The notes below the pieces were generated by a model. The model did not search any database and was not told where the DNA came from. It saw only the letters and a program-made list of their open reading frames with translations. This document shows, piece after piece, positions 14,026 through 18,683 of a stretch of DNA of 18,683 nucleotides (position 1 is the first letter of the stretch; each line of letters starts with the position of its first letter). This DNA comes from an uncultured Sediminicola sp. (lineage in GTDB: Bacteria > Bacteroidota > Bacteroidia > Flavobacteriales > Flavobacteriaceae), in contig CALHVB010000045.1 of assembly GCA_938039345.1 (NCBI GenBank), positions 1-18,683 of the forward strand, written 5' to 3'. The position numbers and the translations under genes are program-made.

Positions 14026-14724
14026 TTAATCTCTACTTGCAACTCGCATTGCGAAGTAAAGCAATGTTGCTAAAGCACCAATTGCTGCCACTAAATAAGT
14101 TCTGGCTGCCCATTTTAAAGCGTCTTCTGCTCCTGCATATTCTTCTTGGCTTACCATGTTTTTATTTTTTAACCATGCTAGTGCTCTATTACTAGCATCA
14201 TACTCTACAGGTAGAGTTATAAAGCTAAATAAGGTACCTATACCATAAAGCGCCACACCAACCCATGCAATAGTACCACCAATTGCCGTAGTACTCATTA
14301 ATGCCATACCTCCAAAAATCACCCACATAGAAAAACGAGATGTAATATTTAAAATTGGCACTAATTTAGAACGCATCTGTAACCAACTATATGCTGTAGC
14401 ATGTTGTACTGCGTGCCCAACTTCATGTGCTGCAACGGCTGCTGCCGAAGCATTACGCTGCGCATAAACTCCTTCACTTAGATTAACCGTTTTATTAGCA
14501 GGGTTATAATGATCTGTTAACATTCCTGGTGTAGAAATAACTTTTACATCTCGTATACCATGGTCTGCTAACATTTTTTCTGCAATCTCAGCCCCACTCA
14601 TTCCATTGCGCAAATGTACTTTAGAGTATTTTTTAAACTTACTTTTTAAACGGTTACTAATAACCATACTAAAAAGTCCAAAGACAGCTCCTATTACTAT
14701 ATAACCTATATCGAATCCAAACAT
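14026..14724 (-). CDS. YugP-type neutral zinc metallopeptidase, membrane-bound
   Basis: The 232-residue protein has an N-terminal membrane segment (about 8-24), a cytoplasmic or periplasmic catalytic part with the zinc motif HEVGH at residues 100-104 (AAAVAAHEVGHAVQH), and two to three membrane segments after residue ~125, ending in RTYLVAAIGALATLLYFAM. This is the layout of the Peptidase_Mcp/YugP family, whose natural substrate is unknown. H100, E101 and H104 are intact, so it is probably active. It is a single gene; its upstream 141 bases (14725-14865) show no clear promoter consensus beyond AT-rich DNA. Confidence 0.88.
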   Translation of the reverse strand: MFGFDIGYIVIGAVFGLFSMVISNRLKSKFKKYSKVHLRNGMSGAEIAEKMLADHGIRDVKVISTPGMLTDHYNPANKTVNLSEGVYAQRNASAAAVAAHEVGHAVQHATAYSWLQMRSKLVPILNITSRFSMWVIFGGMALMSTTAIGGTIAWVGVALYGIGTLFSFITLPVEYDASNRALAWLKNKNMVSQEEYAGAEDALKWAARTYLVAAIGALATLLYFAMRVASRD

Positions 14725-14865
14725 AATTTTATTCTATTTTTTATTTAAAGATAATAAAGATTTTTTCATCTGTAAAAATCTTATTATACATAAGCAAAAA
14801 CTTAACCAAACTATATTTATTGTTAAAACCAGAAATAATAACATGGAAATACTGACAAAATGAAC

Positions 14866-15945
14866 CTAAAAAGCCTCCATAATTTCTTTATACACCACTT
14901 TACCTCTTACAATGTTTAATCCTTTTTTTAGTGACTCGTCTTTATCACAGGCTTTCTTCCAACCTAAATTAGCTAGTTTAAGCACATAAGGCAATGTTAC
15001 ATTTGTTAGTGCTACAGTAGAGGTATAAGGTACTGCTCCCGGCATATTTGCAACGCAATAATGCACTACATCTTCTACGATAAAAACAGGGTTCTCGTGC
15101 GTTGTTGGTCTCGTAGTTTCTATACAACCTCCTTGATCAACAGCCACATCTACAATTACAGTTCCTGGTCGCATGTATTTTAGCATGTCTCTTGTAATTA
15201 AATTAGGGGCTTTTGCTCCTTTTAAAAGTACGGCTCCTATAATTAAATCGTGTGTTTGTATTAATTTACGAATATTAAACTCACTAGAAAACTCGGTAAT
15301 TACATGGCTAGGCATAATATCGTTTACATGTCTTAACCTTTTCATATTAACATCTAACATAGTAACATGTGCTCCCAAACCTGCTGCCATTTTTGCGGCC
15401 TGTATACCCACAACACCAGCACCTAGAACTAATACTCTACCTGGTGCAACACCTGGCACGCCTCCTAATAATACACCTCTACCTTTTACGGGCTTTTCTA
15501 AATACCTAGCTCCTTGTTGTATTGCCATTCTACCTGCTACTTCAGACATTGGCGTTAATAAAGGTAACGAACCGTCTTCATCTTCAACAGTTTCATAGGC
15601 TATACATATAGCCTTTCTTTGCATCATAGACTTGGTAAGAAATTCATCAGAAGCAAAATGAAAATAAGTAAATAAAATTTGGTCTTTTTGAATTAGCGGG
15701 TACTCTTCCTCTATAGGTTCTTTTACCTTTACAATCATTTGACTCATGGCATATACCTGACCTATTTCATCTAAAATAATTGCACCTGCTTCTTTGTAAT
15801 CTCCGTTAGAAAAACCACTACCTTCTCCTGCACCAGATTGTACATAAACAGTGTGTTTATTCTTAACCAATTCAAAAACTCCAGCAGGAGTAACCCCCAC
15901 TCTATTTTCGTTGTTTTTTATTTCTTTAGGGATACCTATTGTCAT
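14866..15945 (-). CDS. ald: Alanine dehydrogenase
   Basis: The 359-residue enzyme reversibly deaminates L-alanine to pyruvate and ammonia with NAD. The substrate residues R15, K75 and H96 fall at the same numbers as in the well-studied mycobacterial enzyme (NRVGVTP, VKVKEP, TYFHFA). The NAD-binding Rossmann motif is VLVLGAGVVGIQAAKMAAGLGA (about 170-191) with the following acidic D in MLD, and VDVAVDQGG carries the expected Asp near 270. It is about ten residues shorter than typical Ald at the C-terminus but complete. A 7-bp inverted repeat lies 25 bases upstream. An Lrp/AsnC regulator is encoded 3 kb away. Confidence 0.95.
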   Translation of the reverse strand: MTIGIPKEIKNNENRVGVTPAGVFELVKNKHTVYVQSGAGEGSGFSNGDYKEAGAIILDEIGQVYAMSQMIVKVKEPIEEEYPLIQKDQILFTYFHFASDEFLTKSMMQRKAICIAYETVEDEDGSLPLLTPMSEVAGRMAIQQGARYLEKPVKGRGVLLGGVPGVAPGRVLVLGAGVVGIQAAKMAAGLGAHVTMLDVNMKRLRHVNDIMPSHVITEFSSEFNIRKLIQTHDLIIGAVLLKGAKAPNLITRDMLKYMRPGTVIVDVAVDQGGCIETTRPTTHENPVFIVEDVVHYCVANMPGAVPYTSTVALTNVTLPYVLKLANLGWKKACDKDESLKKGLNIVRGKVVYKEIMEAF

Positions 15946-15969
15946 GATGTTTAATTTTTTACTCCCTAA

Positions 15970-15987
15970 AGTTTAAAAAATTAAACT
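15970..15987. promoter_or_regulatory. Inverted repeat upstream of ald, possible operator
   Basis: agtttaa and ttaaact are perfect 7-bp arms around aaaa, 24 bases upstream of the ald start codon, where a regulator would overlap the promoter. Lrp/AsnC proteins bind loosely palindromic AT-rich sites, so this is a candidate, but the base composition makes chance palindromes common. Confidence 0.3.
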
Positions 15988-16059
15988 AAAACAAGAAATA
16001 AGACACCTAAAATCAGATGATTAAAGAATAAAAATACAGTATTAAAAAAATGAGTATTA

Positions 16060-16084
16060 AAAAATAAAGGCTCTGCCTTTTTTA
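16060..16084 (-). terminator. Terminator of the SemiSWEET gene
   Basis: aaaggc (16066-16071) and gccttt (16075-16080) form a short stem with a three-base loop. Read on the minus strand it is followed by a T-rich tract, and it lies about 35 bases after the SemiSWEET stop, before ald. Confidence 0.7.
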
Positions 16085-16116
16085 AGCGTTTTTTTTATGA
16101 AATTTACAAAAGGGAA

Positions 16117-16371
16117 CTATTTGTATTTTAACTTTAATACAATTACGATTATCACTAATATAAGCGTAACAATATTGGCAACTATCATAGATATACTATT
16201 AATATAATAACCATATATTAACCAAAGTATAATCCCTATTAAAAAAGCAATGTACATGGTTAATGAAATATCTTTGGTAGATTTTTCTTTCCAAGCTTTA
16301 TACACTTGCGGAAAAAATGACGATGTAGTAAATACAGCCGCTATTAAGCCTAAAATTTCTATGCTTTCCAT
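16117..16371 (-). CDS. SemiSWEET sugar transporter
   Basis: The 84-residue protein has three membrane helices and one PQ-loop repeat: GLIAAVFTTSSFFPQVYKAWKEKSTKDISL carries the Pro-Gln pair at 21-22, W50 sits in the second helix region (GIILWLIYGYY) and N66 in the third (IVANIVTL). This is the layout of bacterial SemiSWEETs, which work as dimers to carry small sugars through the membrane by facilitated diffusion. The sugar cannot be told from sequence. It stands alone between the leuS terminator and its own terminator. Confidence 0.9.
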   Translation of the reverse strand: MESIEILGLIAAVFTTSSFFPQVYKAWKEKSTKDISLTMYIAFLIGIILWLIYGYYINSISMIVANIVTLILVIIVIVLKLKYK

Positions 16372-16402
16372 AGTTTAAAAACGGTTTTAGCTTTTTTATA
16401 AT

Positions 16403-16437
16403 TAAAAACCCTCTCTTAGGTAAAGAGAGGTTTTTTA
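16403..16437 (-). terminator. Terminator of leuS
   Basis: cctctctt (16410-16417) pairs with aagagagg (16423-16430) around aggta. On the minus strand it begins directly after the leuS stop codon and runs into ggttttt-type T residues. The opposite side also has a T tract, but no plus-strand gene ends here. Confidence 0.9.
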
Positions 16438-16439
16438 AT

Positions 16440-18683
16440 TTAACCTACTATATTTATAATTTTCCCTGGCACTACAATTACCTTTTTAGGGGTACGCCCT
16501 TGTAATTGCTGCTGCGTTTTCTCGTGTGCCATTACGGTTGCTTCTATATCTTCTTTAGACATATCTAATGGCAATACTAATTTAAAACGCATTTTACCAT
16601 TAAAAGATATTGGGTACTCCTTGCTGCTCTCTACCAAATGCTTTCCATCGAACTTTGGAAATACTGCTGTTGCAATGGAAGTAGTATTCCCTAATTTACT
16701 CCATAATTCTTCTGCGATATGCGGTGCATAAGGAGATACTAAGATTATAAGTGACTCTAAAATCTCTTTGCTTTTACATTTTTGAGATGATAGCTCGTTT
16801 ACAGCAATCATAAAAGTAGATACCGATGTATTAAAACTAAAGTTCTCTATATCTTCTTCTACTTTTTTAATGGTCTTGTGTAATGTTTTTAAATTATCTG
16901 CTGTTGGTGTAGTTGCTATTACATTAAAAGCTCCTTCTGCTCCAGAATGATACAAACGCCATAGTTTTTTAAGAAAACCATGCACCCCAGTAATACCTGC
17001 TGTATTCCACGGTTTAGATTGCTCCAAAGGCCCTAAAAACATCTCGTATAAACGTAAAGAATCTGCCCCATACTCTACACAAATATTATCTGGACTTACC
17101 ACATTGTATTTGGATTTGGACATTTTTTCTACTTCTCGCCCTACAATGTATTTATCATTATCACCATCTATAACTTCACCATTTTCACCAATAAAAATAG
17201 CATCTTTATATTCTGTTCTCCAGTTTTTAAAAGCTTCTACATCTAACTCATCAGAAGCATTTACAAAAGAAACATCCGCATGAATTGGTAAGATTGATTT
17301 CAATCCAAATGTAATTTCTTCAGTATTTAAACTTGTCTTCTCAAATAAAGACTCTCTGAATAAATTTAAATTTTTATTTTCAATTTTCAACTCAACAGTA
17401 TCATTTAGAAATCCATCTCTTCTCATTGGAATTTGAAAATCTTTATCTAAATTATTTTCTAAATAAACCTTCTGAATCTCAGAAATAATTGTTGAAGACA
17501 CATATACGCTATCTAGATTTCCTCCAACTTCATCTTTACCAAAATCTTTTCCTCCCGAAAATCCAAAAAGTAGTCTATATGCAAAAGCACTCGTCCCCGT
17601 AATCATTCCTTGGTTAATGAGTTTTTTAGCAAACTCATTTTTAGGCACCACTCCTTTATCAAACAAAAACTTTTGCCAAAAACGCGCATATAATAAGTGC
17701 CCTGTGGCATGCTCACTACCACCAATGTATAAATCTACATCTTGCCAGTAGTTCATAGCTTCTGTGGAAAATATCTCATTTTCGTTGGTTGGGTCCATAT
17801 AACGGTTAAAGTAGAAGCTACTCCCCGCCCATCCTGGCATGGTATTTAACTCTAAGGGCCAAATTGTTTTATGATCTATTTCGCTATTAGGCACTACTGT
17901 GTTGGTAAGGGTATTCCAAGCCCAAACCTCTGCATTTCCTAATGGTGGTTCGCCCGTTTCGGTTGGCAAATATTTTTCTACCTCTGGCAATGCAATAGGT
18001 AAATGCTCTGCAGCTATCATTTGCGGCATTCCGTCTACATAATACACAGGAAATGGCTCTCCCCAAAAACGTTGTCTGCTAAAAACAGCATCACGCAGCC
18101 TATAATTAATTTTTCCTTTTCCTTGGTTTAATTGTTCTAACTCAAAAATGGCTCTTTTTACCGCTTTCTTATAGGGTAATCCGTTTAAAAAATCAGAATT
18201 TGCAATTACCGTTTTATCTTTATCTGCAAAGGCTTCTTCTGTAATATCTACACCTTCAAAAATATTAGGGATAGGAATATTAAAATGCTTTGCAAAATCA
18301 TAATCTCGCTGATCACCACATGGTACTGCCATTACAGCCCCTGTTCCATAACCTGCTAATACGTAATCTCCTATCCAAATAGGAATTGGCGCTTTGGTAA
18401 ATGGGTGTTCTGCATACGCTCCTGTAAATACGCCAGATATTGTTTTTACATCTGCCATACGATCGCGCTCACTACGTTTTGCCGTAGCTTCTATATAAGC
18501 CTCTACAGCTGCTTTTTGCTCTGGTGTTGTTATGCTTGCTACCAACTCGTGTTCTGGAGCTAAAGTCATAAAACTTACTCCAAAAATAGTATCCGGTCTG
18601 GTTGTAAATACTTCAATCCCCCTAGCCCCCTGAGGGGGTACATTATCTTCTAAATATTTTTGTATTTTATTTAATACAGTATC
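16440..18683 (-). CDS. leuS: Leucyl-tRNA synthetase, C-terminal ~747 residues (5' end outside window)
   Basis: The frame stays open to the right edge, so the apparent start at 18569 is internal; the preceding codons read EVFTTRPDTIFGVSFM, a standard part of the CP1 editing domain. Further on are MADVKTISGVFTGAYAEHPF, GTGAVMAVPCGDQRDYDFA, RDAVFSRQRFWGEPFPVYY, the WAGSSFYFNRYMDP and YIGGSEHATGHLLYARFW catalytic segments, the KMSKS loop (codons at 17112-17126), the anticodon-binding helices and the C-terminal KVIVVPGKIINIVG. It attaches leucine to tRNA-Leu. The HIGH motif is outside the window. Two oddities are listed separately: a GC-rich palindrome read in frame at 18617-18638 and a long insertion around 17295-17575. 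Confidence 0.96.
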   Translation of the reverse strand, partial: DTVLNKIQKYLEDNVPPQGARGIEVFTTRPDTIFGVSFMTLAPEHELVASITTPEQKAAVEAYIEATAKRSERDRMADVKTISGVFTGAYAEHPFTKAPIPIWIGDYVLAGYGTGAVMAVPCGDQRDYDFAKHFNIPIPNIFEGVDITEEAFADKDKTVIANSDFLNGLPYKKAVKRAIFELEQLNQGKGKINYRLRDAVFSRQRFWGEPFPVYYVDGMPQMIAAEHLPIALPEVEKYLPTETGEPPLGNAEVWAWNTLTNTVVPNSEIDHKTIWPLELNTMPGWAGSSFYFNRYMDPTNENEIFSTEAMNYWQDVDLYIGGSEHATGHLLYARFWQKFLFDKGVVPKNEFAKKLINQGMITGTSAFAYRLLFGFSGGKDFGKDEVGGNLDSVYVSSTIISEIQKVYLENNLDKDFQIPMRRDGFLNDTVELKIENKNLNLFRESLFEKTSLNTEEITFGLKSILPIHADVSFVNASDELDVEAFKNWRTEYKDAIFIGENGEVIDGDNDKYIVGREVEKMSKSKYNVVSPDNICVEYGADSLRLYEMFLGPLEQSKPWNTAGITGVHGFLKKLWRLYHSGAEGAFNVIATTPTADNLKTLHKTIKKVEEDIENFSFNTSVSTFMIAVNELSSQKCKSKEILESLIILVSPYAPHIAEELWSKLGNTTSIATAVFPKFDGKHLVESSKEYPISFNGKMRFKLVLPLDMSKEDIEATVMAHEKTQQQLQGRTPKKVIVVPGKIINIVG
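18617..18638. repeat. GC-rich palindromic repeat inside the leuS coding frame
   Basis: tccccctag followed by ccccctgaggggg makes a perfect 5-bp G/C hairpin (18626-18630 with 18634-18638) in DNA that is otherwise strongly AT-rich. In the leuS frame it encodes VPPQGARGI, directly before the conserved EVFTTRPDT. I recall similar CCCCCTAGCCCCCTGA-like elements scattered in flavobacterial genomes, usually between genes. Confidence 0.7.

Noticed and set aside
15173..15598. Plus-strand frame of 141 codons opposite ald
   Set aside because: It is antisense to the catalytic and NAD-binding parts of alanine dehydrogenase and has no promoter or family features.
18567..18569. ATG at 18569 as the start of leuS
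   Set aside because: The upstream codons encode the conserved EVFTTRPDTIFG segment and continue to the window edge.
18617..18638. GC-rich hairpin as a terminator
   Set aside because: It lies inside an open, conserved reading frame and has no T tract on either strand.

Overview
This window reads as chromosomal DNA from a member of the Flavobacteriaceae (Bacteroidetes). The evidence is: strongly AT-rich DNA with no Shine-Dalgarno-like leaders; several TAnnTTTG-type -7 promoter boxes; C-terminal sorting domains of the type IX secretion system (T9SS); DUF4296 and DUF4271 genes in their usual Bacteroidetes contexts; and dispersed 'cttcgacaagctcag' palindromic repeats that I recall as common in flavobacterial genomes. 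I cannot name the genus.

Positions 1-2400 form an accessory region. It begins with the 3' end of a secreted repetitive, probably beta-helical protein and a strong terminator. Two paralogous mini-proteins follow, each little more than a signal peptide joined to a T9SS sorting domain with no cargo. Between them lies the most unusual structure in the window: a small GIY-YIG nuclease gene bracketed by two direct copies of a ~117-bp unit whose ends are inverted repeats. The nuclease stop codon and last seven codons lie inside the right-hand copy. That right-hand copy is itself split by a 193-bp hairpin element with 14-bp terminal inverted repeats and a 5-bp target duplication; the left-hand copy supplies the matching empty site.

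Positions 2434-8757 hold housekeeping genes: a LuxE/PaaK-like acyl-activating enzyme (+), a small lipoprotein (-), tyrosyl-tRNA synthetase (-), an NAD-dependent epimerase/reductase (+), and a compact minus-strand operon of polyprenol-phosphate mannosyltransferase-like GT2, a dihydroorotase with Gln in place of the first His of the HxH motif, and a DUF4296 lipoprotein.

Positions 8841-12006 carry a plus-strand operon: a GT39-like membrane glycosyltransferase, a DUF4271 membrane protein (coupled by a TAATG overlap), and a uroporphyrinogen-III synthase-like protein. The divergent GT2 may make the polyprenyl-phosphate-sugar donor that the GT39-like enzyme uses, so the two operons may form one envelope glycosylation module.

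Positions 12007-16437 hold a DUF423 membrane protein (TTG start), an Lrp/AsnC regulator, a small unknown gene with a good promoter ending almost at its ATG, ferritin, a YugP-type zinc metallopeptidase, alanine dehydrogenase and a SemiSWEET sugar transporter. From 16440 to the right edge is the C-terminal ~747 residues of leucyl-tRNA synthetase. It contains a GC-rich palindromic repeat read in frame and an apparently long insertion before KMSKS. No tRNA, rRNA, CRISPR array or classical insertion sequence was seen.
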